Translations under genes and position numbers: made by a program | In this document: in pieces, positions 11,566 through 26,500 of the stretch | Position numbering within the stretch: the stretch's first letter is position 1 | Layout: the number at the start of each line of letters is the position of its first letter | Assembly: GCA_963580285.1 (NCBI GenBank) | Contig: OY757011.1 | Location: forward strand, 157,779,245-157,843,244 | Source of the DNA: Lucinisca nassula | Lineage: Eukaryota; Mollusca; Bivalvia; Lucinida; Lucinidae | Length of the DNA stretch: 64,000 bases | Reading direction: 5' to 3' | Notes under the pieces: model-generated | Seen by the model: the letters and a program-made list of their open reading frames with translations, nothing else | Database searches by the model: none | What the model was told of the DNA's origin: nothing

Positions 11566-14500
11566 CATGCCATATTGACCGGAAAGGCTATTTAATTATC
11601 TATTGCCTGTTTATGCAAACTGTGAAAGGGAGGTGAGATAAGTTATCCTTTTAATTTCCGAAAGTGGATAGAAGTGATGGCAATGACCTTGAATCGATAC
11701 AATTACCCAACACCTCCGATCAGACACACCAAAGGGAAAGAACCACGAACATGAATAACTAGACCGTAATTGAAACATCACTAGCGGAAAGCCAAAATGG
11801 CAGTTGCATTCCCACATAGTGGCTTTCGTGGACCTTGAGAAGGCATTTGGTTGAGTGTCTCGGAAAGTCATCTGGGAGGCACAGAGAAAATTTGAAGTGG
11901 AGGAGTGGAATGTTCGAATGGTCCAGTTGGTGTATGCTAATTCGCGGAGCCGTATGCGTTTTTGTGTTGGTTCTATTGAAGAATTCGAATTGAAGGTCGG
12001 TGTTCCTCAAGGCTCTTTTCTCAGTCTAATGCATTTCACCATTGTGCTTTATGTCTTGTCATGCGAGTTCTGTTCTGGGGGGGGGGGGGGGGGGGGGTTG
12101 GGCGTCGCCCAAAAACTTCTCATATATATAGTCTCTACAATGCATGATAGCCCCGAAATGGCCTTGAAGAAAAAGATTGTGCTGCATGATACTAAGTTAC
12201 TAACCCAATCACTAATGAGTACGAGTAGACCGCCCTGCCCAGGTAAAGTGGTGCAAGACGGACGGTCCTTATAAACATATAGATTGGTTTCACTGGCTGT
12301 CAGGTTTCATCTCAATGTCGGGTAAAAAGACCCACAAATTGGGAAGTAACCTCTCCAAAATGACCAATATTATGTTGACGTTAAAATGACATCTCAAGCC
12401 CTGCCGCTCAACGAAACCAATAGGGTTTATATGCATGGACGGTCCGACTCGGACCCATTTTCCTGGGCAGGTTTAGACCCTCTAAGAGGTTTACTAGTTC
12501 TCACGTGCGGTCGGTTTCAGCTCTGCGTGAAAGCATCATGCAGCCCGATTGGCTGGAGCCGGTACATTGACAAAATTCTGTTATGGGCCTTGTACACCCT
12601 TTTGCTTATGCTTGATTATTGTTTGTTTGATTTGAGGTTTAACGTCCCCGTCAACACTGTAAAGGTCATTTTGGAGACGTCGCTTCCAATTTTGTGGGAC
12701 ATTTACCCGACCTTATGATGAAATGTCAACTAAAACCCCGCCGTCAATTGAACCAATAGAGTTTATTAACATGGACAGGCCGACTCGGACCGTTTTGCCT
12801 GGGCAGGCTTAGATCCTCTAAGCAGTCTACCAGTAGGCCTACACCTGTTGAGTGCAAGATCCTAATTATGGGTGCTGGCACAGGCTATTTGTTCACTGAG
12901 ATGGCTTAACAGTAATTGAACACGAGTCTGCGACTGACAGTTAAAAGAATATTGTGCGCTGCCAGGCATTACAGTCTGCTTTTAGTTATCAAATATGGCA
13001 GTGTTTTCTTTCCATATATATGACGTCACGCAAACTAAAGTAAACGTCACTATTGATTCATTGTTTTGTTTGTGTTGACAAAGTATGGCCGTGGAATATG
13101 TGAACTGATAGACTCTTCGAGGCTATATTTTTGACACCAATGGAAAAATAAAGTAAACATCGTGCGTTAAAGAGAGTTCGGATTTGCCATGGACAGCTGA
13201 TGGGCTGCAATCGGAGGAAACAAACCAGTAGCTGGAAAAATACAGGGTTAGTCTGTTTATCCCTCTATTTTCCTGTGCTTCCAGCCATGCGGACTAGACC
13301 GGAAAGTAGTCTATGAAGTCGCAAAATAATTTATCACAAAATGCACATTGCAATGGTCATTAAATGTTACAAAAACCTCAGAAAACACTTTGAAAACTAA
13401 ATAGAAACAAAAATCATTTTGAGGTAAAAATTCGAACCTGATTACGGCAGAGTCAATTATGCGCGACCCTCCTTAAAAGGGATTTTCAAGGTTTTAGGAA
13501 AGCAACAAGATTTTTTTTTATGTTTATAAAATTAATATTATGCCACACTAACAGAATATAACAGTGAAATTATTCCAAGAAATCGTAAATATGTTGTTTC
13601 TTTTTAAACCAAACTTGGAATGTCGAGTGTTTTAGAATAATCTGATTTTGCAGTCTATGGGGCATGCTATAAAATTACAGCTGGAAAACAGAGGTGAAGG
13701 CAATGATCTATGCAATGAATGAAGCAATAAGATCTTTTCATACATACTTATAAAATATTTAGAAAGAAAGATGAATATTTTCGTGAATCTGCAAAAAAAA
13801 AAAAAAAAATGATCCAACTTTAAGGGTAAACAAGATACAAGGTATTATATTTTTGCTGTATATTTTTTTAACATTTATTATTATCATTACTTAAAAAAAT
13901 AAAATGCAAAAACAGCAGAGCAGCAAAGTGGTTAGCCAGTCGAATGTCGTGGTAGTTGGGTAGTTGTGCTGTTTAACCTGAAACGGAGTAAATAGGTCTG
14001 TGAAATTTGTTATGTCATAGGAATTTGAACCGAAATCAGTATCACCACATTTAGAGTAAATCCACATTTAGAGTACGAGATAATAGGTAGCAGAAATGCT
14101 GAATATCTACTACTTCAAGCCACCTCTTCCAGTAGTTCCCGCGGTTTACGCTGATCGCAGTTCAAACACCTACACAATCCTAATTAATACAGGATAAAAT
14201 TTATATACCTCGTAGTGTGGACACTGATACGTTTTCGGCAATTTCCGGCGAATGAAGGAAAAGGTTAAAACTGGTGTAACTATTTTTGTTTAGTAAATGG
14301 TTAGACGTTTTGCAAACAGTGACTGAGCTCCTGTTCAGACTCCGTGTGAACTGACGTCTGCCAGTGTGCCGTTTTGTGGCTCCCATAACTTTTACACGGG
14401 TGGAATCTGGGGAACTACCTGGATTATGAGTTAACGTTAACGAGAATTCGTTCCCATGCCACATCCTGGAACTCTCGGGGATAGTGCGGGAACTCTCGGG

Positions 14501-17500
14501 GTAGGGGAAAAGAATTCGTTCCCATGCCACATCCGGGAACTCTCGGGGATAGTGCGGGAACTCTCGGGGTAGTGGAAAAGAATTCGTTCCCATGCCACAT
14601 CCGGGAACTCTCGGGGATAGTGCGGGAACTCTCGGGGTAGTGGAAATATATATTTTTTTCTATTAAAGATAAAGATATCGGAATACCTAAAATTTCACTG
14701 TCATTTACATGTGTTGGTTTTGTTTGTTGGTTGGTTTAGAGTTTAACGGACCAGTCAACATTGTTTTGGTCATGTTGAGCACTTCTTGAATCAACGAAAT
14801 GACCATAGAAGAGATTTCATGACCTATCTCTATGAAACAGCAGGTATCTGTTTTGCCGACACAGTAGGTATCGACCACGCGACCTCCTGATCAACAATCA
14901 TACGCGAAGCCGACAGCTACCGAAGCCGCTCCGCGTGTTGGTGTGGCCATTTGACTATAAACTTATCTGTAGAATAGATACTGCTACAATGGAACACAGC
15001 CGGCCTCGGTAGCTCAGTCGGATGCGCGTCAGATTGGTGATCAGGAGGACGCGGGTTCGACACCTGCCGGGGTCGGCAAAATTCTTTTGTGCAGTTTGAT
15101 CATGAAATCTTTTCTACGGCCATTCTCTCCCTTCCGCTGATTGAAGAAGGGCAGTTGTCAGCTTCTGGCGAAAGAATGTGCACTGTACTGGTTAACCGCT
15201 TACGCATAATAAATAAGCCTGCCCAGGAAAAGTGTGGATAGGTAAACTGACCGGCTCAAAAATGACCTAAATGGTGTTGACTGGGCCGTTAAACTCCAAT
15301 ACAAACAAACAAACAATGGAACACAGTTTAAAACCTAAAGGAACGTCTCCAGTATAGGATGGAACTTAACGGGAAAACGCTTAATTCAGCTCCCGATGCC
15401 AATTTAGTGAGCCACGTTACGAGAAAATCTATTTTTTCATTTGCGATCAACAAAGGCGCTGAGCAGACTGTGCATCCGCGCAGTCTAATTAGCGCCTCTT
15501 TGTTTTTACTTTTTGGATGGTTGCTCACCATACAGTTTTGTAAGATTAGTCTCCCTTGATCCACAACGTTGGAGTTGGATCACCAATGTCATCACTTCAT
15601 ATCTAACCCTTCTCTTGCTGAATATTCATTTAAGCTACACCCATTTCTGTCTATCAACCAATCAAATTACTCGATGTAATTTATTGCTACAAATTCATAA
15701 ACTGAATGCCAAACAGTGTAGATCCTGATCAGATGGCTTCTTCAGAAGCCATCTGATCTGGATCTACACTGTTTCCAAAGATAGGGGTTGTCGTGAACAG
15801 CAAGATAAAGGCTAAATGATGAACAGATTTAGGGATTGCACATTTTTCATACTTAATCTCTTGGTACAAAAGAGTGAAACAATCATTGTTTCAACGTGAT
15901 TCTCTTTAAGTCAATAACATAATTTATGCTCAAATTACATAATAGGCTTCTGCTGAAAATCAGACTTGGTGTCTCCAGCAAGGGAGGTAGCGCTTACTTA
16001 TTTGTGTCTAACCTAGTCGCAAACCCAAAAGAAGCCCCCCCACTCCCATCGGGGCTTCATCACGAGAACACGCCTATATAATTTTGACCCCCTTTAACCA
16101 CATTTTTATATATTAAAACTGGGGTTTACAGGGGTAAACCTTATTTTTCTTGTTTCTGCTCTAAAATATAGAGTGTGGCTACTCGTTAGAACCGCCTCGA
16201 TGAGGCGGTTCTAACGTGTGCCCACAATCTATATTTTGAGCAGAAATAAGAATAATATCAACAGTTGTAATCTTAAAATGTTAGAGGTTTTTTGGCTGTA
16301 AAGTTTGCAATATATTTGTATAGGTGTGTTTTCGTAATGTGGAGAAATAGACTGGGTGTTTCCGCGCATAGCTGAAACCGACCGAACTTGGGTCCTCGTA
16401 AACCGCTTAGGTCTAAGCCTGTGCAGGAAAAGTGATGCGAAACGGACCGCTCCTTAAACCCTAGCGATTTCTATGGGCTAAGCCTGCCCATGAAAAATGC
16501 TTTATCAGACCGTCCAATGCATATAAGTCTTTCGGTTTCACCGGGCGGTAGGGCTTGAGATGTCATTTCATCTCAATGTCGGGTAAAAGTCCCACAAAAT
16601 CGGAAGCAACGTCTCCAAAATGACCTAGATAGTGTTGAAGGGGACGTAAAACCTCAACTAAAAACAAACAAAGTTAAAAGACAGGTTTTCTCGTAACGGG
16701 ACTGAAAGAGCATGCATATTTGACCGAAATCAGTTCACTGTTCTTTTATTATTGTTCTGCAATCATAAATATATCATAGGTCTCTGAAAGCCACCAAGAT
16801 TGCACTAAATGACTCTGAAATATCCATACTCATCAGCGACTCCAATGTATCACACGAACTCACATCATCCGACTATACTCCGAGACAACGTCAGTGTCAA
16901 ACCGCAGAGAAACTGCTTGGCGTAACGTCTCTTCGGGGCGTCACAATAGATATGCTGAACGGTAAGTCTGCAGAATATGCAAATACGAAGACATAATGTA
17001 GTTCTAATGACTAAAATACACGTTTACAAACTCTTGTCACACACTCTGACCCTTGTTTGAATTGAGGTTTTACGTTCACTCCATGAACACTATTTAGGTC
17101 ATGTTGGAAACGTTGCTTCCAATGTTGTGGGAATTTTACCCGACATTGAGATGAAATGACATCTCAAGCCCTGCAATCCAAACAACCAAAATGGTTTATG
17201 TGTAGGGATGGTCCGACTCGCATTACTTTACCTAGGCTGGCTTAGACCCTCTTACCGGTTTACCAGTACTCAGGTGCAGTCAGTGTCAGCTCTGCGTGGT
17301 TCTCCAAGCCACGATGTGTGGGGGCCAAGGAACCTCGCTGTAACGACAGTACTATTTGTGTTCACTTATAATTTTCCGCTAAAGCGAATTTTCCGCTTTC
17401 AGGAATCCCAAATAAAGCGAAGTATAATAGGTAATTTGCCGCTATCAGGAATCCCAAATGAGGCGAAGAATATTGGGTAATTTTCCGCTATCAGGAATCC

Positions 17501-20500
17501 CAAATAAGGCGAAGTATAATAGGTAATTTGCCGCTTTCAGGAATCCCAAATAAGGCGAAGTATAAAAAGTAATTTGCCGCTATCAGAAATCCCAAATAAA
17601 GCGAAGTATAATAGGTAATTCGCCGCTATCAGGAATCCCAAATAAGGCGAAGTATAAAAGGTAATTTGCGCTATCAGGAATCCCAAATAAGGCCAAGTAT
17701 AATAGGTAATTTACCGCTATCAGGAATCCCAAATAAGGCCAAGTATAATAGGTAATTTGCCGCTATCAGGAATCCCAAATAAGGCGAAGTATAATAGGTA
17801 ATTTGCCGCTATCAGGAATCCCAAATATAGCAAAGTATAATAGTTAATTCGCCACTATCAGGAATCCCAAATAAGGCGAAGTATAATAAGTAATTGGCCG
17901 CTATCAGGAATCCCAAATAAGGCGAAGTATAATAGGTAATTTGCCGCTATCAGGAATCCCAAATAAGGCGAAGTATAATCGGTAATTCGCCGCTATCAGG
18001 AATCGAAATAAAGCGAAGTATAATAGGTAATTTGCCGCTATCAGGAATCCGAAATAAAGCGAGGTATAATAGGTAATTTGCCGCTATCAGGAATCCGAAA
18101 TAAAGCGAAGTATAATAGGTAATTCCCCGCTATCATGAATCCCAAATAAGGCGAAGTGCAATAGGTTCCTTTAATTACTTCAGAAACTAATGTTGTGGGC
18201 ATTTGTTAGAATCGCCTCGCCGAGGCGATTCTAACAAATATCCACGGCATTTGTTTCTTGGAGTATTAAATAATTACCATATTCTTGAATACCTCCATTA
18301 ATCGTCTCATCTTGAGCTAAGGGTTCGTTACATCGAAACTGTCCTTATAAAACGTGTTGCGTTTTATCGAATGTTGGTAAAACGAGGGTTGATTGTACCC
18401 CAATTTAGACAGAAACAGATGCATACCGGAACATGATAAAAACCAACATGAAAACTTATGCATTCCTGTCACAGCAAAAGGTGCGTTCAACAACGCGGGC
18501 GCCCACCGAACACTCACTTTGTTGCCTACGTTATTACGAAAACACGCCTATATAAATACATTGTAAACTTTACCGCCGAAACAACGAACATTTTAAGATG
18601 AGAAATCATGATAATTTTTCTATTTCGTCTCAAAATATAGATTGTGGGCTCTCGTTAGGCTTCTAACGATTACCCACAATCTATATTTTAGAGTAGAAAT
18701 AAGAAAAATATGGTTTCCCCCGGTAAACCTCAGTTTTACTATATATAAATGGGGTTCAAGGGCGTCAAAATTTTATAGGCGTGTTTTCGTGATGTCTACA
18801 GGCAACAAAGTGAGTGCTAGACGGGCACCCGCATTGTTGAACGCATCTCTGGATCAATGGTCGAACGCACTTAGAGTTTTTCTCTTTCGCTCTTTGTGCA
18901 TTTTTAATAAGGTTTTACAACTATCATTAAATATTTATTATCTGTCTGATAAAAAAAATCTAAGCAACTTTTTTGTTTCAATGCCAGTTTATTTCATATC
19001 ATTTTTTTTCACGCGAATAGCAGTTATACCCAAACTACGTTCCTATCGTGTATCTTTTTCTATTTTTCTTTCTTTCTTTTTGCCACAGAGAATAAGTCGA
19101 AGCTAGACGAGACACTATATCGTAGAGTACTTCATGTTATAACGGAGAACACGCGAACGAAAGAAGCATATACGGCACTACTTCACAGAGATTACAGTTT
19201 AGTAGGCAGGTTAATGACAGAAAGCCATTATTCCCTTAGGTAAATCACTCTTATAAGAAAAAGAAAAATGCCATTTTTAGATGTTTTTCGATCATCTTTG
19301 TATTGCAAATGAACACAAATCTGTATTTAACTTAGGATTGGTAGTCGGCATTTTCAAAACATTTTTTTTTCTTCTTGGTTTTCAGTGAAAATAAGGCTTG
19401 ACGGCGGAAAACATAAGGCGGACTGAACAAATTATTTGTCTAAATCGCGACAGAAGTAAGGGCGAGGATTGTGGCCACGTAAAATCGATTTAACCCCCCC
19501 CCCCCCCCCCCCCCGTGGAAATCTTTCCACTGACCGTTCCAAGGCGGTTCTTCTGTGGCGGTTTATTTATGTTGTTGTTTGTTACTTACTGTGTGTATCA
19601 CTTGTGTCTTTTTATTCTGGATGGCCATATGGCCATTTTATGGGAAAGTGGCTGTCCTTATGGCCTTCCTTTGTTTAGGTTTCCATTATGGTCTGGTCGC
19701 TTAATGTTTGCGTTTCTTTCCCTTTAGTGTCTTTGATGGGTGGAGTAAGTTAATTGTATCGATTCATGATCTTTGTTTTACTTCTACTTTGACATTATAT
19801 TTGAATCGTTTGCCCACCTGTCAATCCTTATTTTATATGAAGGATCTGACTGTACCCTCACTTTGACGCATTTTACTGAAACGGGCATCATTGCCCTTTG
19901 TCTCGTACACCATATAAGTCATCATTACTGCATTGTTTACCAAGTTTGAGGCTGCTTACTTTCATTGATCCTGAAAAATGTTTGACGAAAATTTTAAATT
20001 CGGCTTAAATTGAAAAATAATTAAATAAATGAAAGAACAGATGAGTATTATTAACAAAGATCGCCCTGAATCGCTCACCTGATTTCAAGATGTCACATAG
20101 CTTCTGAAGGTCATGTGGATAACTGACAGCCATCTTATTCCATGAAGCATAACTGTTGCGCTTAGACAGATGGTCACTCGGGCAGCATTCTTGCGAAGTT
20201 TGAATAAATTGCCTTAAGAGTTAAGAAGAGGTTGTCATTTAAAGATTTTTCTACTTTTATGTCTGCATTTTTTTTTCATTTAAGCATACCCGCTTTAATA
20301 GAAGGTCACCCAAGCAACCTTTCTCTGAAGTTTGAATGAAATTGAACCAAGGTAAAGGAGAAGTGTCACTTAAATGTACTTCTGTTTTAAGCTCTGGTAG
20401 GCAAATTGTTCTGAGCATAACTGTTTAGGGTCACCTAAGCAATATTCCAATGCAGTTCGAATAAAACTGGACCAAAGGTAAAGGAAAAGTTGATATTTAA

Positions 20501-23500
20501 GTTTTTCTTCTCTATTTTTAGTTCTGGTGACCATCTTATTCATTGTAGCGGAACTGTTTTAGTCATTTTTAAACAACACTCCTGTCAAGTTTGAATGAAC
20601 TTCAGTGATTTATCTACCTTTTGGCCTGGCTGAGTCAAACTGACTTACTCACTCCAAAACACTGAGTCAAATTTCAAAATAGTGAGTCAAATTTATCGGG
20701 ACAGAGACAAGTATGAAAATAGGTGTCTACCATAATAAAGTAAGCAATGGGGGTTTTAGATGTAGAACAAATGTATAAAATATCACTTTTTCTTTTGCAA
20801 GAGGTTTTATCTGATGACAAAAATCTGCTACAAAAGAAACAGTATGATGAGATCTACATAGGTTTTTATAAATTCATACATCTAAAACTAAATTCACGTG
20901 GTTACTGATTACTCTTAACCTTTAACCTGCTGAATATTCAATTAAGCCACATCCATTTGTGACTTTGAATCAATCAGTGAATCAATCAGATTACTTGATG
21001 CATAAACTGAATGTCAAACAGTGTAGATCCTGATCAGATGGCTATCTGATCTAGAGCTACACTGGTTGCAAAGATAGGGCTTGTCACCAACAGCAGGCTA
21101 AAGGTTAAACATTGTTTCATTTGAGGAGCCTGATCTGGTTTAAAAGTCTTTTCTGGATTAAATTGTGTTTTACATAAAGTAATAAATAATAAGAACTATT
21201 TGAGTTGGTTTCTGCTCTGCGTAGAAGCATTATGCAGACTATCTATTTCTTCAAGCCCTGATGGGTGGGGGCCAGTACACAAGTTGTATCTTATCAAGTC
21301 CCATCAATATATCTCAAACTATAAGAGTATTGCAGTTAATGCAATCACAAGATTATATTGTCAGGGGAGTTAACTGAAATACCATGACACCTACAGTTGT
21401 GGTTCTTGCACATAACAGACCTTAGTAACCTTGAGTACAACTGTGCCAAGTTAAATCAATATATCTCAAGGGGTTTGGGAGTTTTGGCAATTACAAGGTA
21501 AGTATTGTAGGGGAGATAACCAAAATACCTGTGCACCCAGAGTTATGGTTCTTGCTCATGACATGTCTTCTTGACCTCATGTACAACTATATCAAGTACC
21601 ATCAATATATTTCAAAGGGTATAGGAGTTATGGCAAGGCATGTCACATGTCACAAGGACAGGGGAGTGACTGCGGACGGACGGATGGACAGACAGACGCC
21701 AGGCTGACTGCTATATCCTACTTTTTGGTCTGGGTATAAAAATGCTAGTGAAACATCACGCCATATTTTCCCAGGCATACTAACATGTTTATGTAATCAA
21801 AGATTGATGTACCTATCAAGTTTGTTATTTCTGTCCAACTTTTAAGTTCGTAATATGGTTGTTAGCAGGTGTCCTTTGAAACGCATGATAAACATGAGCT
21901 TGCAAAGATCAAAAGTGTCGGCTTATTATGGCCAGTACCAAGATTTTCTTTTTGCCAAAACAACAGCCCATGGGCTAATTTCAGCATAAAAATGCGGTGG
22001 TGCTTAAAATCTACATGTAATTAATTTTATCTTCTTTTTTTTTTTTTTTCTTCTTTTTTTTTTGGGGGGGGGGGGGGGGGTGTGGGGAGTGTTTCTTTCT
22101 CATGAATAGGCTGTCCATGTCAGCAGCCTGATCAGTTTCTTCGCTGTCGGCACCCTTATCATTGAATTCTTTTGTACAGTAAAGACTGATCAGTCTGCGG
22201 ATTCAGTTCATAACTCGGGAGGCATTTTCTAAGGAAGAGTTGAACAGTCTGACCCTAGCACTCATTGGCTTACGCGAACACAGAAGATGCTCCATATATA
22301 CAAGAAGTTAAAATTTTCTTATATATATTTACATGCAAATGAGCCGGCGCACAGCTAAAAAAGTTTTCCTCTAACGAAGAATCAGATCAGCCTGTGAATC
22401 TAGCCAATGTGGCCAAATTCTTTGCTTGCTAGTCTTTTGAAATGCTCGAGGCCATAGAAGGTGTGTATAAAGAGCAAATGTTGATCAGACCGCGCAAGCT
22501 GATCTGCGTTTCACCAGCCGCACAGATTTGTTTTTCCTTCAAGTGCATGCAAAAACCGCGGGAAAATTTGCCCTGACTGCAACAGCAGCACATGCTAAAA
22601 TGATGGCGGGAAATACGACGAACTCTAGAAAAAATGTGCGACCAGAAAAGACACGGGTCAGCCTGCACATCAGCCTGCGTTATTTATGATTATCGAAGCG
22701 TCGACTAACAACATCGTACATATGTCTAACTGCCGCAGCAGGTGTGAAAATAAGTTTCGGATAATTCTTATTGTCACAATAGACTTCAAAGGAAAGTAAT
22801 TAGATCGCAGATAGTAGTCGTTCAGCGGTAGCCGTTGGCTATGTTAGTCCGTTACATTCTGTTGCCATCCTTACGGCCAGCCACGCTGCGAAGTTATCCG
22901 AAATTACCGAAATGAACCGAAAGTGCCCAAAATGATTTTTGCGGCCGCGGAAACCGGGAAAAAAAGATTAGGGTCGGCGGTAAAATATTAGGGTCGGTCG
23001 GGTTACCGGAAACACAGGTATTTTTTATTTTGGCCTAAACGGAAACGACCGGAAATTCTCGAGACGTTTAAAACCCGGTACTACTGAAAGCACCGGCGCG
23101 AAAAAAACGTTGCGTCAGGCATACGCATGTCGGGATTTTTTTTGCGTCACGCCGGGAAAATTTGCGTAATCTACGCATGACGCAGAGGTAGATAAATCAC
23201 TGGAACTTGGGTCAGAGGTATAGGAAAAGTTGTCATTGCTAAAGGATCCAAGTGAGCTTATAGTATGTGGGTCGTCCGCCATCGGTCGTCCTTCGTCTGT
23301 CCGTCAGTTATATATCTGCAGCCTGCAGGCTTATCTCATTCATTTCTCATCTGTAGCATGCCTCTGGTTAGGCATTGATGACATAAGCTTTTTATTGAAA
23401 TTGAATGAAAACTTTGGTCACTATGGCAACCACAAGGTTCCATAGACTTACAAGAAAATGCTTGTCATCACCGCCTTCAGTTTTGATTGGATCTTTCTGA

Positions 23501-26500
23501 AACTCACATATAAGTTTGCCGGGAATAAAAGCTCGAATGAGTTCGAAAACTGTCAAGGTTTTGGCTATCTGTTGTAGAGTTACGTTCCCTTGATTGATGA
23601 AAGTGCCTATTTTTTACCTTGTCATCACCGTAGCTCTTTCAGTTTTTTTATCGGATCTTCTTGAAACTTCCATGTATTTAATTAAGAGATAAAACCTCAG
23701 AAGATTTCGAAAATTGGTGAGGTCAGCCTATACATCATAGATTTACGGGCCCTTTGATTACGGAAAACGCCTATCAGTGACATTGTCATCAGCCCCATCA
23801 CGCCATCAGTCTTTATTAGGTCTTCTTGAAATTTACATGTAAGTAAGTCAGGGATAAAAGCTCGAGAATTCAAAAACTGGCAACATCGGCCTAACTCTGT
23901 CATGACCGTGGCCCCTTCAGTTTTTATCAGATCTTCTTGAAATTTACATTTTGGTAAGTCAGGGATACAAACTCCCATGGGATTGAAAAATGGGGAGGTT
24001 GGCCTATTTCGTCACCGAGTTACGTCCCTTTGATTGCAGAAAATGCCTATTTTGGACCTAGCCTTCATTTGTTATTAGATCTTCTGGAAACTTACTTATA
24101 TGTAAGTCAGGGATAAAAGCCCGGATGAGTTTGAAAACTGGCGAGGTCAGCCTCTTTATAACAGAGTTACGTCCCTTTGATTGCGGAAAAAGCCAATCAG
24201 GCCGAAGTCCCTTCAGTTTTTATCGGATTTTCTTGTAACTTACATGTAAGTAAATCAAGGGTAAAAACTCCAATAAGAGGTCGGCCTATTTATCATATAT
24301 TTATGTCCCTTGGATTGCAGAAAATGCCTATTTTTGACCTTGTCATCACCGTAGACCCTTCAGTTTTTATAAGCTCGGCTGTTTTCGAAGAAAACGACCA
24401 GGGATTGTCATAGCTCTGGCGTCGCCTGCGTCGTCTGCGTCTTCGTGCAAAAACTTGGACATTTTGTAATATCTCTGTCATTACTGAACAAATTTACTTG
24501 AAACTCGGACTCATTATGAAAAGGGGGTGCAGCCGAGCGTTGGCACCCGCATGCGGTCTCTTGTTGAATCTTCTTGACACTTACAAATAAGTTAGTCAGG
24601 GATAAAAGCTTAGATGCTTTTAAATTTGGCAATGTCGGACTCTTAGATTTATGTCCCCTTCTATGCTGAAAATGGTTATTTTTGACCTTGTCTTTAAGCT
24701 TTAATATGATCTTGAAACTAACATACAAGTAGGATGGGGATAACAACTTGGATGGTTTCGCAAACTTGGGATGAAGGCCAGTCTATCATATGAGCCCCGC
24801 CAAGCGAATTTGTGTCTTCGAGCATTCCGTCATGACAAATTTTAACTGCGCATGCCCAGCCATTCAGAAGGGCCAGGGATATGGCTTTCTGGCTTAAGGT
24901 TCCTCTTGATTCACTGCTTGTATGAGCGAGCAGCGAAGGTTCTGGCGAGACTGCGCGGAATGCGCAGGCTCGCCTGAACCTTCGCTGCTCGCATAGGCGA
25001 TAAGTACCAAAATCGCTTGACGGGGCCCATATAGTTATGCCCCTCTGTTTTGCTGAAAATGCCTATTTATTGTCATCACCGCAAGTCCCTAAGTTTTGAA
25101 TGGATCAAATAAGTAAGTTTGGGACAAAAGCTTGAGTTCGAAAACTAACAATGTTGGCATATTATTCCTAGAGTTATGTTCACTTCTCAGCTGAAAATGC
25201 TAATTTTGGACCTTGGAATCACCCTAAGTCCTTTAGTTTTGAACGGATCTTCCTGAAACTAAACATCACGAAAACACGCCTATATAATTTTGACCCCCTC
25301 TAACCCCACTTTTATATAGTAAAACTGGGGTTTGCGGGGTAAACCTTATTTTTCTTATTTCTGCTCTCAGATATAGATTTTTGGTACTCGTTAGAACCGC
25401 CTCAATGAGGCGGTTCTAACGAGTACCCACAATCTATATTTTGTGCAAAAATAAGAAAAATATCACAATTTTTCATCTGAAAATGTTCATTTTTTCGGCG
25501 ATAAATGTGTCAATGTATTTGTATAGGCGTGCTTTCGTAATGGTAGGTTGGAGATGAAAGTTCGGGTAACTTCGAAAACTGGTCATGTCGGCGTATCTGT
25601 CAGTTATGTCCCCTTGATTGCTTAAAATGTCTGTGTTTTTTTTACCTTGTCATCAGCATAAGTCCTTCAGTAACGATTGGGACTTCCTGAAATTTTGGAT
25701 TCGTAGCTCAGGTGAACGATAGAAGAACATCATGGTCATCTTGTTTTTATTTCTATTTTAGCTCTGATGGCCATCTACTTCCGAGCGAAATCATTTTTTG
25801 CAAATTTTGGTAAAGGGTCATCTAAGCAACATTCATATGAAGATCGAATAAAGTGCACCGTCCTTCGGATCGGGACGTTAACTGGAGCTCCCCCCCCCCC
25901 CCCCCCCCCCCCCCCCCCGTGCAGGAAGAACCATCCCCTGTGGAGGCTAAAGATCCCTACCGTAATTACACGATAACTGTGTAACTGTGTAGGCTTTCAT
26001 CCTGCAAACCTGGAGTGTATGTAATGTACACCTGCGAGAAAGGGTTAAATATGACCTATCGCAGTAGTAGAAAGAAAGAAAGATAGAAAAAAGAAAGAAA
26101 GAAAGATTGAATGAAATTCAACCAAAAGTTTGGGAGAAATTAGCATTTACAGTTTTTTTTTTCTTCTATTTTTAGTCGGTGAATTCACGAAGTGAATTCG
26201 CCAGACTTTAGTTGTGGCTCGATGACCCTTCTCATCCACCATCTATTGAGTGGTTTTTAGAAGTACAATAACGGTCGCTTTTGGTATATGCCTTAGGATT
26301 CATGAAGTCCTCCGCTCAAAATGTAGTACCTGCCTAATTAAAGATTGTAGGTCGTGAAATCATTGATAAATAGTTTATTTTGCTATCAACACAGCTATGT
26401 TATGTCTGTTGAAAGAGAAAGTACCATCCTCTGCATTCTTTATTAGTATGAATGACCCGATAATCTGATTAAATATGGCAGCTCATAATTGTTTTATAAA

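Noticed and set aside
14201..14593. 130-codon reverse ORF with repeated [14 protein letters not shown] peptides
   Set aside because: Produced by the 68-bp tandem repeat, whose length happens to keep the frame open; no protein features.
17375..18165. CRISPR-like regular repeats
   Set aside because: Direct head-to-tail satellite without spacers, within an intron of an animal gene.
24293..24746. Reverse ORFs with Arg-rich and other peptides in the 24-kb array
   Set aside because: They lie in the degenerate tandem repeats and resemble nothing.
25767..25976. Proline-run ORF
   Set aside because: Caused by a poly-C tract inside repeat DNA.
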